In this document: positions 35,175-44,276 of the stretch, piece by piece | How positions within the stretch are numbered: position 1 is the stretch's first letter | Layout of the letters: the number at the start of each line of letters is the position of its first letter | Assembly: GCA_963997635.1 (NCBI GenBank) | Contig: CAXEND010000002.1 | Coordinates: forward strand, 124,001 to 188,000 | DNA: 64,000 nucleotides | Origin: GCA-2728135 sp002728135 | GTDB taxonomy: Bacteria > Pseudomonadota > Alphaproteobacteria > UBA828 | Direction of reading: 5' to 3' | The notes under the pieces: generated by a model | Database searches by the model: none | The model's input: only the letters and a program-made list of their open reading frames with translations | Told to the model about the DNA's origin: nothing | Made by a program: the position numbers and the translations under genes

Positions 35175-35207
35175 GTGCAATATTTGGCTATTAGATATTT
35201 ATTGCAC
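35175..35207. repeat. 8-bp inverted repeat between the antiporter gene and rnhB
   Basis: GTGCAATA (35175-35182) and TATTGCAC (35200-35207) are exact inverse copies separated by 17 bases, 30 bp upstream of the rnhB start. No U-tract follows on either side, so an operator or mRNA hairpin is as likely as a terminator. Confidence 0.4.
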
Positions 35208-35236
35208 CTCAATAACTTAATTTAAGTATCAAAAAC

Positions 35237-35845
35237 ATGCCTGACTTCTCTCTCGAAGATAAAACATTTGGAATAGTTGCTGGCATCGACGAAGCTGGCA
35301 GAGGTTCATGGGCTGGCCCTGTTTACGCTGCAGCTGTAGTTTTAGACAGACAATACAATTATGAATTTTCACATAAAATTAATGATTCAAAAAAACTATC
35401 TCCAAGAGTTAGAAAAATTTTATTTCATTCTATAATAACATTTTCTTCTGTAGGAGTGGGGCAGGCCTCGGTCAAAGAAATTGACTCTATGAATATATTA
35501 CAAGCTACTCATTTAGCTATGAGACGAGCATTAAAATCTCTACCTGAAACTCCTAGAATTGCACTTGTAGACGGTAATTCATCACCATGCTTTGATATAG
35601 AAACAACATTAGTTACAAAAGGTGATTCTATCAGTATGTCTATAGCAGCAGCATCAATAGTAGCTAAAGTCAGTCGTGATAATGAAATGGTGAGATGGGC
35701 AAACCAATATCCAGGATATGGTTTTGAAACCCATAAAGGATACGGGACAAAGAATCATATGCTTGCGATTAAAAAACTCGGCCCAAGTGCAATCCATCGA
35801 CAATCATTTAAACCCATTAAAAAATATTCTAAGGACCGTTCTTAA
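35237..35845 (+). CDS. rnhB: Ribonuclease HII
   Basis: Cleaves the RNA strand of RNA-DNA hybrids and starts removal of misincorporated ribonucleotides. The 202-aa protein has GIDEAGRGSWAGPVYAAAVV at 16-35 with metal-binding Asp18 and Glu19, IALVDGNSSP with a further catalytic Asp, and SIAAASIVAKVSRDNEM. The length is normal. RNase HI is also in the window (46725). It is followed by ccrM after 60 bp; the rnhB-ccrM order is conserved in alphaproteobacteria. Confidence 0.96.
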   Translation: MPDFSLEDKTFGIVAGIDEAGRGSWAGPVYAAAVVLDRQYNYEFSHKINDSKKLSPRVRKILFHSIITFSSVGVGQASVKEIDSMNILQATHLAMRRALKSLPETPRIALVDGNSSPCFDIETTLVTKGDSISMSIAAASIVAKVSRDNEMVRWANQYPGYGFETHKGYGTKNHMLAIKKLGPSAIHRQSFKPIKKYSKDRS

Positions 35846-35871
35846 AGAATATTTTCTAAATCAGAGACTTG

Positions 35872-35889
35872 ACTGATCTGTTAATCAGT
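35872..35889. promoter_or_regulatory. 18-bp dyad upstream of ccrM
   Basis: ACTGAT (35872-35877) and ATCAGT (35884-35889) form a perfect 6-bp inverted repeat with a 6-base centre, 16 bp before the ccrM start. It overlaps TTAATCAGTTTACAA, which partly resembles the CtrA pattern TTAA-N7-TTAA (second half imperfect). A role in cell-cycle timing of ccrM is a guess. Confidence 0.35.
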
Positions 35890-35905
35890 TTACAAGATTG
35901 ATACT

Positions 35906-36985
35906 ATGATAAAACCGGCAAAAGATCGGTTGATCGTGGGAGATTGTATTGACGAGATGCAGGCAATGCCAGCAGAGTCATTTGACGCAATTTTTGCCGA
36001 TCCACCTTACAATCTACAACTTAAGGGTGAGTTACTACGCCCTGACAACACCCGCGTGGACGGTGTTGATGATGACTGGGATCAATTTGCCAACTTTAAT
36101 GACTATGATATTTTTTCAAAAAACTGGCTGACTGAGGCACGCAGGCTCTTAAAGCCTAGTGGCTCGCTCTGGGTTATTGGTAGTTATCATAATATTTATC
36201 GAATAGGCTGTATAATTCAAAATTTAGGCTTTTGGATTCTTAATGATATCGTTTGGCGCAAAACAAATCCGATGCCAAATTTTAGGGGACGTCGGTTTAC
36301 AAATGCACATGAAACTCTGATTTGGTGCACTAAATCTAAAAATTCAAAGAAATACACATTTAACTATCAAGCAATGAAAGAGCTCAATGAAGGATTGCAA
36401 ATGCGTTCAGATTGGGTGCTTCCTATATGCACTGGCTCTGAAAGATTAAAAGTCAATGGACAAAAAGCTCATCCCACACAAAAACCTGAAGCACTTATTC
36501 ATCGAATAATTCTAGCATCTACAAATCCAAATGATATCATTCTTGATCCCTTTTTTGGAAGTGGAACGACTGGTGCAGTGGCTAAACGCCTAGGTCGGCA
36601 CTGGGTAGGGATTGAACGTGATAAGAATTATGCGAAAATTGCAAAAGAACGAATAAGGTTAACAGAGAAGATTGACACCAATTTTATATTAACGACTCAA
36701 TCAAAAAAATCAGATCCACGAATACCATTTGGTTCACTTGTCGAACGAGGTTTTCTATCTCCAGGCGATACACTTTATGATAGAATGAAAAGAGTAAGGG
36801 CTAAAGTAAGACCTGATGGAAGCCTTACTCTAGGTCCAGTGTCTGGATCAATTCATAGAATGGGTGCACATGTTCAAAAATCTTCATCCTGTAATGGGTG
36901 GACTTTTTGGCATTTTACAAATGAATCTGGAGAACTAAGACCGATTGATGACTTACGTAATATAATTCGTAAAACATCAAATTAG
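35906..36985 (+). CDS. ccrM: Cell-cycle DNA adenine methyltransferase CcrM (GANTC)
   Basis: Beta-class N6-adenine methyltransferase that methylates GANTC after replication in alphaproteobacteria. The 359-aa protein has the catalytic ADPPYNLQL (31-39), then the specificity region, then the SAM-binding DPFFGSGTTGAVAKRLGR from residue 214; this order defines the beta class. The C-terminal domain (~270-355, VERGFLSPGDTLYDRMKRV and SGSIHRMGAHVQ) is the RAMA-type DNA-recognition domain of CcrM homologues. No paired restriction gene is nearby, which fits an orphan regulatory enzyme. The specificity is inferred from family membership. Confidence 0.95.
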   Translation: MIKPAKDRLIVGDCIDEMQAMPAESFDAIFADPPYNLQLKGELLRPDNTRVDGVDDDWDQFANFNDYDIFSKNWLTEARRLLKPSGSLWVIGSYHNIYRIGCIIQNLGFWILNDIVWRKTNPMPNFRGRRFTNAHETLIWCTKSKNSKKYTFNYQAMKELNEGLQMRSDWVLPICTGSERLKVNGQKAHPTQKPEALIHRIILASTNPNDIILDPFFGSGTTGAVAKRLGRHWVGIERDKNYAKIAKERIRLTEKIDTNFILTTQSKKSDPRIPFGSLVERGFLSPGDTLYDRMKRVRAKVRPDGSLTLGPVSGSIHRMGAHVQKSSSCNGWTFWHFTNESGELRPIDDLRNIIRKTSN

Positions 36986-37014
36986 TAATCACAAATATTG
37001 GTTATAATAGAGTT

Positions 37015-38124
37015 TTATGAAACTTTTTGACTCGCTGAATCAACATGTTCTATAATTTTTTGCGTTAACTTAGGTAGTGCAAGTTTATTAAACTGTTCTC
37101 GCATGTACCAACTACCACCTCTGAGTTTTCTTCCATCTATCTGAGCAGCATAAACTGTTAGATTTAGGCGAAAATGGGAGAAAGTATGTATAACAGATCC
37201 AGGTAATTTCTTCCATTCAGCTAAACAAGGCTTATATGACATTGTTTCTATATTCATACTCTCATTCTCTAGCCAATCTGAAGATGTAACTTCTATCATG
37301 CCTCCAAGCATGCCGTTATCGGGTCTTCGCCTTAACAATATGGCTCCATCCTTCCTAACAATCCAGAAAGCATAACCAAAACGCTGTTTTATAGGTAGTT
37401 TAGGGGTTTTAAGAGGAAGATTGGCCGGAGAACCTATCACTAATCCCCTGCATGACCATGCCCAAGGGCAAAGGTCACACAAAGGTTTTTGAGGTTTACA
37501 TATTGTTGCACCTAAATCCATTAAAGCCTGTAAAACATCCCCCGGCCTCTCATTTGAAATAAAACCTGAGGCCAAATCAGAAAGTTTTTTTTTCGATTTA
37601 GGTAAAGGTTGAGAAACAGCATACATGCGAGCCATAACTCGTTCTATATTTACATCTACAGCCATTGTTGGCAAACCAAAAGCTATTGCTGATATAGCAG
37701 CTGCAGTATAAGGTCCTATCCCAGGTAATTTATTAAGCTCGGCCTCTGAACTTGGAAAATTACCATTTAGATCCATGGAGATAATTCTAGAACACTTGTG
37801 AAGGTTTCGAGCTCTCGCATAATAACCTAAGCCCGCCCAGTTAACTAGTATATCCTCCAAAGAAGCTTTGGCAAGTAAGCTAATAGTAGGCCATTTTTTA
37901 ACAAAAATATTATAATAAGGTATTACAGTTTTAACTGTTGTTTGCTGGAGCATAATTTCTGATAGCCATATAAAATATGGATTGCCAAGGACTTGTTGTA
38001 TTGCTGCTTTTTTATTTCGATGGTGTTTAGGCTTTTGTCTCCATGGCAATTCACGTCCAAAAGAGTCATACCATTTCAGAAGATGTAAAATTAATTCATC
38101 TGTATGGTGCATTTTATTGATCAT
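37015..38124 (-). CDS. mutY: A/G-specific adenine glycosylase
   Basis: Removes adenine mispaired with 8-oxoguanine. The 369-aa protein has catalytic Glu56 in SEIMLQQT, a helix-hairpin-helix LPGIGPYTAAAISAIAFG (133-150), catalytic Asp157 in AVDVNIERV and the [4Fe-4S] ligands Cys209, Cys216, Cys219 and Cys225. Residues ~240-365 form the NUDIX-like 8-oxoG recognition domain. A basic insert (KPKHHRNKKAAIQQ, ~31-44) separates LPWR from the NPY segment and is longer than usual. Divergent from the DUF721 gene, an arrangement common in alphaproteobacteria. Confidence 0.96.
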   Translation of the reverse strand: MINKMHHTDELILHLLKWYDSFGRELPWRQKPKHHRNKKAAIQQVLGNPYFIWLSEIMLQQTTVKTVIPYYNIFVKKWPTISLLAKASLEDILVNWAGLGYYARARNLHKCSRIISMDLNGNFPSSEAELNKLPGIGPYTAAAISAIAFGLPTMAVDVNIERVMARMYAVSQPLPKSKKKLSDLASGFISNERPGDVLQALMDLGATICKPQKPLCDLCPWAWSCRGLVIGSPANLPLKTPKLPIKQRFGYAFWIVRKDGAILLRRRPDNGMLGGMIEVTSSDWLENESMNIETMSYKPCLAEWKKLPGSVIHTFSHFRLNLTVYAAQIDGRKLRGGSWYMREQFNKLALPKLTQKIIEHVDSASQKVS

Positions 38125-38171
38125 TCTTATAAACTTACAATTATTTTATCCATGTTCAAACAAAATAGATT

Positions 38172-38513
38172 ATGTATAGGCAAAACAAACAACAAGCATC
38201 TCAACTTGCAACTAATGTCCGAAAATTAACAAGAAAGATATATGGCAAGCGTGGTTTCCCAGAAGGGAATATAGTAAATAACTGGCATTCAATAGTGGGG
38301 GTGAGATTAGCGTCTGTGACAATCCCGGATCGCCTTAAGGGAAACGGCACTTTACAAATACGCGTCTCAGGCCCAATCGCTACAGAACTGGCACATATGG
38401 AGTCAGAAATTTTAGAACAAATTGCAACGTATTATGGATACCGAGCTGCAAAAAAACTTTCTTTTATTCAAGAGCCAGTCAATAATCATTCTCACAAAAA
38501 CAAAATTAAATAA
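38172..38513 (+). CDS. DUF721 (DciA-like) protein
   Basis: A 113-aa protein with the DUF721 core: NWHSIVGVRLASVTIPDRL near 37-55 and the GTLQIRVSGPIATELAHMESEILEQI segment near 59-84. The family includes DciA, the replicative-helicase loader partner in bacteria lacking DnaC. Short alphaproteobacterial versions beside mutY and dsbA, as here, are only presumed to share that role. The 247 bp downstream to the dsbA-like gene hold no convincing gene. Confidence 0.8.
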   Translation: MYRQNKQQASQLATNVRKLTRKIYGKRGFPEGNIVNNWHSIVGVRLASVTIPDRLKGNGTLQIRVSGPIATELAHMESEILEQIATYYGYRAAKKLSFIQEPVNNHSHKNKIK

Positions 38514-38720
38514 CAAAGTTGAATTAGATCCTAAAAATTCATATAAAATTTTGAAGTTTGCTGAATGCTATTATAGCAATCAGTTAAATAATACTCTAGA
38601 ATCTGTATTATATGAATTGGCCATTGAAGACTGAAGATATAAAGAGATTAGAATATTCAAGAAAATTTATATGGATAATTATTATATTTTTTATGTTTAA
38701 CGAGTCTTGTTGCGTTAGGG

Positions 38721-38739
38721 TTAGATAATTATAATCTAA
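38721..38739 (+). promoter_or_regulatory. Palindrome over a TATAAT -10 element, dsbA-smc promoter
   Basis: TTAGAT (38721-38726) and ATCTAA (38734-38739) form an inverted repeat that covers a perfect TATAAT at 38730-38735, 26 bp before the dsbA-like start. A -35 candidate TTGTTG lies 17 bases upstream (38707-38712) and is weak. A repressor or activator site overlapping the -10 is a reasonable inference. Confidence 0.45.
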
Positions 38740-38760
38740 ATAAATAACAAGGGGAATAGA

Positions 38761-39393
38761 ATGGTTTCTAGACGATGGTTCATAGCTGGCACTGCAGGTC
38801 TTGCTGGATCAATAGCTGCTTTTCCGTTGGCTCATCTGTCTGCACTGCCTGCTGGAGCTAGCGAGTGGGAAAAACCAGGGGATATGGCAATTGGAAGACC
38901 TGACGCACCAATCACCGTTATTGAGTATTTCTCATTAACATGTCCACACTGCAGAAATTTTCATACAGATGTATATCCTATAATAAAGAAAAAATATGTC
39001 GATAATGGAACAGTTAGACTAATATTTCGTGATTTTCCACTTAACCGACCAGCAATGGATGCTGCTCTTCTTGCAAGATGTGCAGGTTCTCATAACTACT
39101 TTGCTTTTATAGATACTTTATTTGATACTTTTGATAATTGGACTAGATCTTCTGACTACCTAAATGCACTAATACAAATTGGACAAATTGGAGGCATTAA
39201 GGAATCTGACTTTCTTGCCTGCAAAAACAATGAAGAAATGGAAACAAAAATTCTTTCCGGGATGATTGAGGCTGATGAAACATACACTATCCAGAGCACA
39301 CCAACATTTATTATAAATGGGAAAAAATATGATCAAGGAATGAGCTTCAACAAATTTCAAAATATAGTTGAAGAGATTCTACCTGACGTATGA
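38761..39393 (+). CDS. DsbA family thiol-disulfide oxidoreductase
   Basis: Exported thioredoxin-fold protein, 210 aa. It opens with SRRWFIAGTAGLAGSIAAF, a twin-arginine-like signal peptide that ends near AGA (~31-33). The active site is CPHC at 61-64 (LTCPHCRNFH), and the cis-proline loop is QSTPTFIING near 178-187. Such proteins oxidise or isomerise cysteines in the periplasm; the DsbA/ScsC/BdbD subtype is not resolved. GGGGA about 6 bases before the ATG supports the start. It is 14 bp upstream of smc, the usual alphaproteobacterial arrangement. Confidence 0.9.
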   Translation: MVSRRWFIAGTAGLAGSIAAFPLAHLSALPAGASEWEKPGDMAIGRPDAPITVIEYFSLTCPHCRNFHTDVYPIIKKKYVDNGTVRLIFRDFPLNRPAMDAALLARCAGSHNYFAFIDTLFDTFDNWTRSSDYLNALIQIGQIGGIKESDFLACKNNEEMETKILSGMIEADETYTIQSTPTFIINGKKYDQGMSFNKFQNIVEEILPDV

Positions 39394-39407
39394 GTGGGAA
39401 TAATTAA

Positions 39408-42400
39408 GTGCGATTAACGAAGCTCAGCCTATCTGGCTTCAAGTCCTTTGTTGAACCCACGGAATTTCAAGTTGAAAAGGGTTTAACAGGAATTGTAGGA
39501 CCTAATGGTTGTGGAAAATCAAATTTAGTCGAAGCACTAAGATGGGTTATGGGGGAAACCTCTGCAAAACAAATGCGCGGCGATGGCATGGATGATGTCA
39601 TATTTAATGGAACAAGCACACGTCCTGCTCGAAATCTTGCTAACGTAACATTAAAACTTAATAATTCTGATAGAAAAGCTCCTGCACAATTTAATGATAG
39701 TGATGAAATAGAAATAACTAGGCATATTGAAAGAGGCCAAGGTTCTACATACACGCTTAATGGACTGGAAGTTCGTGCAAGAGATATACAATTATTATTT
39801 GCAGATTTTGCTACTGGTGCACATTCTTCTGCTTTGGTAGGTCAAGGGCAAGTTAATAATCTAATTAATGAAAAACCATCAAAAAGACGTAAGCTACTTG
39901 AAGAGGCTTCAGGAATTACAGGGTTACATGCACGAAGGCACGAAGCAGAACTAAGACTTCGTGGAGCAGAAACAAATTTGGAAAGATTACAAGACGTAAT
40001 CCATACGCTAGATATCCAACTAAATGCACTAAAAAGGCAGACACGCCAAGCAACAAGGTATCGCAAAATTTCTGATAACTTAAAGAAATGGGAGGCTAAA
40101 CTCTTATATGTAAGATGGCTGCAAGCAAAGCAATTTGAAGTTTCAATTGAGGAGCGCATCAAAATAGCAAGCTCTGATGTTCAAAAATGCTCTGAAAATA
40201 CTGCTATTGCAACAAATGAGAGAGAAAGCTATGCAACTAAAATTCCACCTCTTCGAATTATTGAGTCTGAGTGTGCAACAACTTTACAACGACTTACAAT
40301 TGAACATGAACAGTTAGACGATGAGGAACGACAAGTTAATACTTTACGTAATTCAATAGCACAAAACTTAATTCAAATTAACAGCGATATAGAGCGCGAG
40401 CAAGCACTCTCAAAGGATGCAGAAGAAGCTATTATTTTACTCACTGAAGAATATGATGAGTTATTTCAAATTTCAGAATTAGACGATAATACAGAAAGTA
40501 AAGCCAAATCTAAACAAGACTCACTCAGAGATGAGGTAAACAAATTAGAGTCTGAAATAAGTATTTTATTAGAATCCGTTATTTCTACAGAAGCTCGACA
40601 AAATGATTTTCAACTTCGAAAAGATGAACTAAACTCAAGAGAAATAAGATTGAGAGATGAACATAAAAATATCACCGAAGAAACACAAATAAATGAAGAC
40701 GATGAAGAAAAGAATATTCAGCTAACACAGGCAGAACAAAATATTCATACTGCAAATCAAGATTATGTAAAAGCAACGATTGAAGCCGAGGAAACCAAAT
40801 CTCAGCTGAAGATAGCTCAAAATGAAGAGAGGCAAGCAAAAGATACTCTTCAACTACTAGAGACTAAAGGTGAACGACTCCATGCTGAGGCGAATGCAAT
40901 AAAAGGTCTTTTGGGGCAAGACACCGACGATTCTTTTCAATCTATAGTTGATAATATTGAAGTAGATTCAGGTTATGAGAATGCATTAGGGGTAGCACTT
41001 GGTGATGACCTACAAGCTCCAGCAGATAAAAACGCCCCCATACATTGGGCCATTCCGTCACAGAAGTTAGTGCTATCAGATTTACCCCATGGTATAGAGC
41101 CTCTTAGTAAATTTGTTGTAGCACCAAATGAACTGTCTAAGAGATTATCTCAGATTGGGGTAATAAACGAACACGAGGGATCAGATTTACGTAATTCACT
41201 TTTACTAGGACAAAGATTAGTCAGCCGTGAAGGCTCACTATGGAGGTGGGATGGCTATACAGTTAAAGCTGGTGCTTCAACTCCCGCTGCATCTAGACTA
41301 AAACAACGTAACCGCCTATCAGAATTATCAAAAGAAATCAAAGAATCTGATTCTGAGTGTGAAGAGGCTAGATCATTATTTAAGCTGGCTGAACAAAAAG
41401 TCCAAAAAGCTACACATGATATGGAAACAAGTCTCGAAACAGCAACGAAAGCTGGACATTATTTAAATAAAGCTAGAGATTTAAAGTCTACTCTTTCTGA
41501 GGAGGCTGCGACAAGATTAACACGTAAAGAAGCCCTAGCTGAAAATTTTGTAAGAGTAGAGAATGAATTGGCTGAAACATTATCAGAGAAAATAAAACTT
41601 GAAGAAGAAATAGCTGAACTATCCGTAAACGTTTCTAGACGACAATCACTTGAGATAAAGCGTGCAGAATTAGATCAGCTCAGACTAGATCTAGAGAAAG
41701 AAACTCGAATCTATGAGAATACTGTCCGTGAACTTTCAAACAGGAAAGAAAGACTAGTAAAAATATTATCAGAAACAACTGTTCATAAGCAACAAGCTGG
41801 CCTTGCAGTTCAGCGCCTATCTGAACTAGGGAAGCGAAAAATTATTGCTGAGCAAGATAAAGAGGAATTAGAAAACAAACCTCAAACGATAGCAGCTAAA
41901 AGAAAATTATTGTTTGATCAGATTGCTAATTCAGAAACTGAACGTAATGAAGCAGCTGATAATTTAGCTCAAGCTGAATCTATTCTTGAATCAGCAGAGA
42001 GAGAACTAAAGGAAAAAGAAGCAAATTTGGTATCGGCTAGGGAATTATTCATCAGAGAAGAGGGTATTCATGATCAATCTAAACAGGCAACTGACATGGC
42101 TAAAAATCAAATTAGAGAGCGCCTAGGATGCTCCCCCAAAGATATAGTTAATAATTACGGCATAAATGATGATAATATACCTGAAGATGCGGATGAAATA
42201 GAAATCAAGATTCAACGCTTAACAAAGGAAAGAGAAAATATCGGCCCCGTAAATCTACGAGCAGAATCAGAGGCTAACGAAATTGAAACACAAATTGAAA
42301 CAATGAAAACAGAACAAAAAGATTTAGAAGCCGCTATTTCTAGATTACGACAAGGAATATCTGATCTAAATCGTGAGGGAAGAGAACGAATCATTGGTTC

Positions 42401-42866
42401 CTTTACAAAAATTGATGAACATTTTCAATCATTGTTCACTAAACTTTTTGGAGGTGGACATGCTCACCTTGAAATGGTCGGATCTGAAGACCCATTAGAG
42501 GCAGGCCTGGAAATAATGGCAAGCCCACCAGGCAAACGCTTACAAACACTCTCTTTACTCTCAGGTGGAGAGAAAGCCTTAACGGCAACTGCATTAATTT
42601 TTGCTGCTTTTCTTACCAACCCAGCACCTATTTGTGTATTGGATGAAGTAGACGCTCCACTAGATGATACCAATGTTGGTCGATTTTGCTCACTTATATC
42701 AGATTTAGTAGATAGTACTGATACGAAATTTATCATTATCACTCACCATCGCATGACTATGACCAAAGTAGATAGACTTTACGGAATAACTATGGAAGAA
42801 AAGGGGGTTTCACAACTAGTTTCAGTAGACCTGACAGAAGCTGAACAATGGCGAAAAACAGTATAA
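39408..42866 (+). CDS. smc: Chromosome segregation protein SMC
   Basis: ATPase that organises and helps segregate the chromosome. The 1152-aa protein starts at GTG. Walker A is GPNGCGKS at 31-38. Long coiled coils run ~165-490 and ~645-1000 and flank a hinge (~500-640, ENALGVALGDDLQAPADK). The ABC signature LLSGGEKALTA is centred on Ser1052, and Walker B VLDEVDAPLDD has Asp1079/Glu1080. The hinge region carrying APIHWAIP is typical of alphaproteobacterial SMC. The partner genes scpA and scpB are not in the window. Confidence 0.97.
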   Translation: MRLTKLSLSGFKSFVEPTEFQVEKGLTGIVGPNGCGKSNLVEALRWVMGETSAKQMRGDGMDDVIFNGTSTRPARNLANVTLKLNNSDRKAPAQFNDSDEIEITRHIERGQGSTYTLNGLEVRARDIQLLFADFATGAHSSALVGQGQVNNLINEKPSKRRKLLEEASGITGLHARRHEAELRLRGAETNLERLQDVIHTLDIQLNALKRQTRQATRYRKISDNLKKWEAKLLYVRWLQAKQFEVSIEERIKIASSDVQKCSENTAIATNERESYATKIPPLRIIESECATTLQRLTIEHEQLDDEERQVNTLRNSIAQNLIQINSDIEREQALSKDAEEAIILLTEEYDELFQISELDDNTESKAKSKQDSLRDEVNKLESEISILLESVISTEARQNDFQLRKDELNSREIRLRDEHKNITEETQINEDDEEKNIQLTQAEQNIHTANQDYVKATIEAEETKSQLKIAQNEERQAKDTLQLLETKGERLHAEANAIKGLLGQDTDDSFQSIVDNIEVDSGYENALGVALGDDLQAPADKNAPIHWAIPSQKLVLSDLPHGIEPLSKFVVAPNELSKRLSQIGVINEHEGSDLRNSLLLGQRLVSREGSLWRWDGYTVKAGASTPAASRLKQRNRLSELSKEIKESDSECEEARSLFKLAEQKVQKATHDMETSLETATKAGHYLNKARDLKSTLSEEAATRLTRKEALAENFVRVENELAETLSEKIKLEEEIAELSVNVSRRQSLEIKRAELDQLRLDLEKETRIYENTVRELSNRKERLVKILSETTVHKQQAGLAVQRLSELGKRKIIAEQDKEELENKPQTIAAKRKLLFDQIANSETERNEAADNLAQAESILESAERELKEKEANLVSARELFIREEGIHDQSKQATDMAKNQIRERLGCSPKDIVNNYGINDDNIPEDADEIEIKIQRLTKERENIGPVNLRAESEANEIETQIETMKTEQKDLEAAISRLRQGISDLNREGRERIIGSFTKIDEHFQSLFTKLFGGGHAHLEMVGSEDPLEAGLEIMASPPGKRLQTLSLLSGGEKALTATALIFAAFLTNPAPICVLDEVDAPLDDTNVGRFCSLISDLVDSTDTKFIIITHHRMTMTKVDRLYGITMEEKGVSQLVSVDLTEAEQWRKTV

Positions 42867-42920
42867 TCAAATAAGATCGCTTTCTATTTATTTTTAACCC
42901 CAATATCTAGTCCAATCCGC

Positions 42921-42949
42921 TTGACAGGTGTCTGGTCAAAACGTAATCT
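42921..42949 (+). promoter_or_regulatory. Likely sigma-70 promoter of the atp F0 operon
   Basis: A perfect -35 TTGACA (42921-42926) is followed by a 17-base spacer and TAATCT (42944-42949) as a weak -10. The transcript would start near 42956, about 48 bases before atpI. It lies in the smc-atpI gap and is the best -35 element I noticed in an intergenic region of this window. Confidence 0.5.
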
Positions 42950-43003
42950 TCCGGCACTCTGGACTACTAATTCGCAATGCTCTACAGGGAAGGCGTAGTT
43001 GAG

Positions 43004-43414
43004 ATGAAAAATGATCAGCGGCCAGAACCGTTGGACGAACTTGATGAACGACTGCGTGACGCTAGGCAAAGTCAAAATCGACGGGCTGGCCTTGATAAAC
43101 CTGAGGAGCGTTTGGCTCGTAGACAAGCTTTTAGGCTGGCTGGTAGGGCTGGCGTTGAAATTGTAGCGGGTTTTGGATTTGGAGCAGCTGTAGGATGGCT
43201 GTTAGATGAATGGCTCGGAACTTGGCCATGGTTACTTTTGTTATTTATACTGCTAGGCACTGCGGCAGGGATGATGAATACGCTTAGGGTGGTTTGGAAA
43301 CCTATAACAGGGGAAGACTTACCTCACTGGGCACGCGGAGGGCACCTATCAAAATTGGGGGATCCTGATGCAGCTAGAGAAAAGGCCAAAGAGGCCGACG
43401 AGGGAAAAAAATAA
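43004..43414 (+). CDS. atpI: AtpZ/AtpI family ATP synthase-associated protein
   Basis: Small membrane protein encoded ahead of the F0 genes; homologues help c-ring assembly or Mg2+ supply. From the ATG at 43004 it is 136 aa: a charged, helical N terminus (LDELDERLRDARQSQNRR) and two helices at ~45-90 with GVEIVAGFGFGAAVGWLLDEWLGTWPW split across the first, typical of the AtpI family, then an acidic/basic tail. An upstream in-frame ATG at 42977 is possible, but the conserved alphaproteobacterial form starts nearer the charged region. First gene of atpI-B-E-F'-F. Confidence 0.88.
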   Translation: MKNDQRPEPLDELDERLRDARQSQNRRAGLDKPEERLARRQAFRLAGRAGVEIVAGFGFGAAVGWLLDEWLGTWPWLLLLFILLGTAAGMMNTLRVVWKPITGEDLPHWARGGHLSKLGDPDAAREKAKEADEGKK

Positions 43415-43480
43415 CCCTTGAAGATTAACGTATTATGGGTCTTTATTTAAGAGGACCTAGGTTGGAAGGATAAATTAGCT

Positions 43481-44209
43481 TTGGCTTCTAGTCCACTTGA
43501 ACAGTTTGTTGTAAACCCTATTGTCGAGATACAAGCCGGCTCGGCCGATCTTTCGTTTACAAATTCATCCCTTTTTATGGCAATTACTGTAGGCGTGGTA
43601 ACTCTTTTGATGTTGCTAGGAATGAGGCATAGGGCGTTAATACCCGGTCGGCTCCAAAGTGTTGCCGAATTAAGCTATGGATTTATATCTGATATGATTA
43701 GGGATAATGTTGGTCCTAGAGGACGAGTCTATTTTCCCTTCGTTTTTACAATGTTTATGTTTTTGTTATTTGGCAATCTGCTGGGAATGATTCCTTATTC
43801 TTTTACATTTACTAGTCATATTGTAGTAACTTTTATTCTTGCCCTTGTTGTTTTTATCGGCGTAACAGTTATTGGTTTTGCTGCTAATGGGCCAAAATTT
43901 TTGAAACTTTTTATTCCAGAAGGGGCACCAGTATTTTTATTGCCCTTATTAATTGTTATCGAGGTTATAAGTTATTTTGTTAGACCAATTAGCCTCAGTT
44001 TACGACTCTTCGCTAATATGATGGCTGGCCATACAATGTTGAAAGTCTTTGGCGGCTTTGTGTTAGTGTTGGGTGCTGCAGGGGTACTACCAATATTGAT
44101 TACGGTAGCCCTTACAGGTCTTGAAGTAGTAGTAGCTATTCTACAAGCATATGTTTTTACTATTCTCTCGTGCCTGTATCTTAATGACGCCTTTCACCCA
44201 GGCCATTAA
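43481..44209 (+). CDS. atpB: ATP synthase F0 subunit a
   Basis: Forms the proton half-channels next to the c-ring. The 242-aa protein starts at TTG, supported by GGAAGGA ten bases upstream and by the expected N-terminal sequence (SPLEQFVVNPI). It has about 6 membrane helices. The essential arginine is Arg175 in SLSLRLFANMMAGH, and the C-terminal helix has VAILQAYVFTILSCLYLNDA. It is separated from atpI by 66 bp. Confidence 0.96.
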   Translation: MASSPLEQFVVNPIVEIQAGSADLSFTNSSLFMAITVGVVTLLMLLGMRHRALIPGRLQSVAELSYGFISDMIRDNVGPRGRVYFPFVFTMFMFLLFGNLLGMIPYSFTFTSHIVVTFILALVVFIGVTVIGFAANGPKFLKLFIPEGAPVFLLPLLIVIEVISYFVRPISLSLRLFANMMAGHTMLKVFGGFVLVLGAAGVLPILITVALTGLEVVVAILQAYVFTILSCLYLNDAFHPGH

Positions 44210-44276
44210 TTCTTGGTTTTGGTGGAAGTTAAAATAATTTTGATCAACCAATAAAACACCAGAAGGAATCCAGACT

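Noticed and set aside
38422..38634. A 70-codon frame overlapping the end of the DUF721 gene
   Set aside because: No ribosome-binding site, overlap of 92 bases with a recognised gene and a composition typical of AT-rich spacer. It cannot be fully excluded for its last 40 codons.
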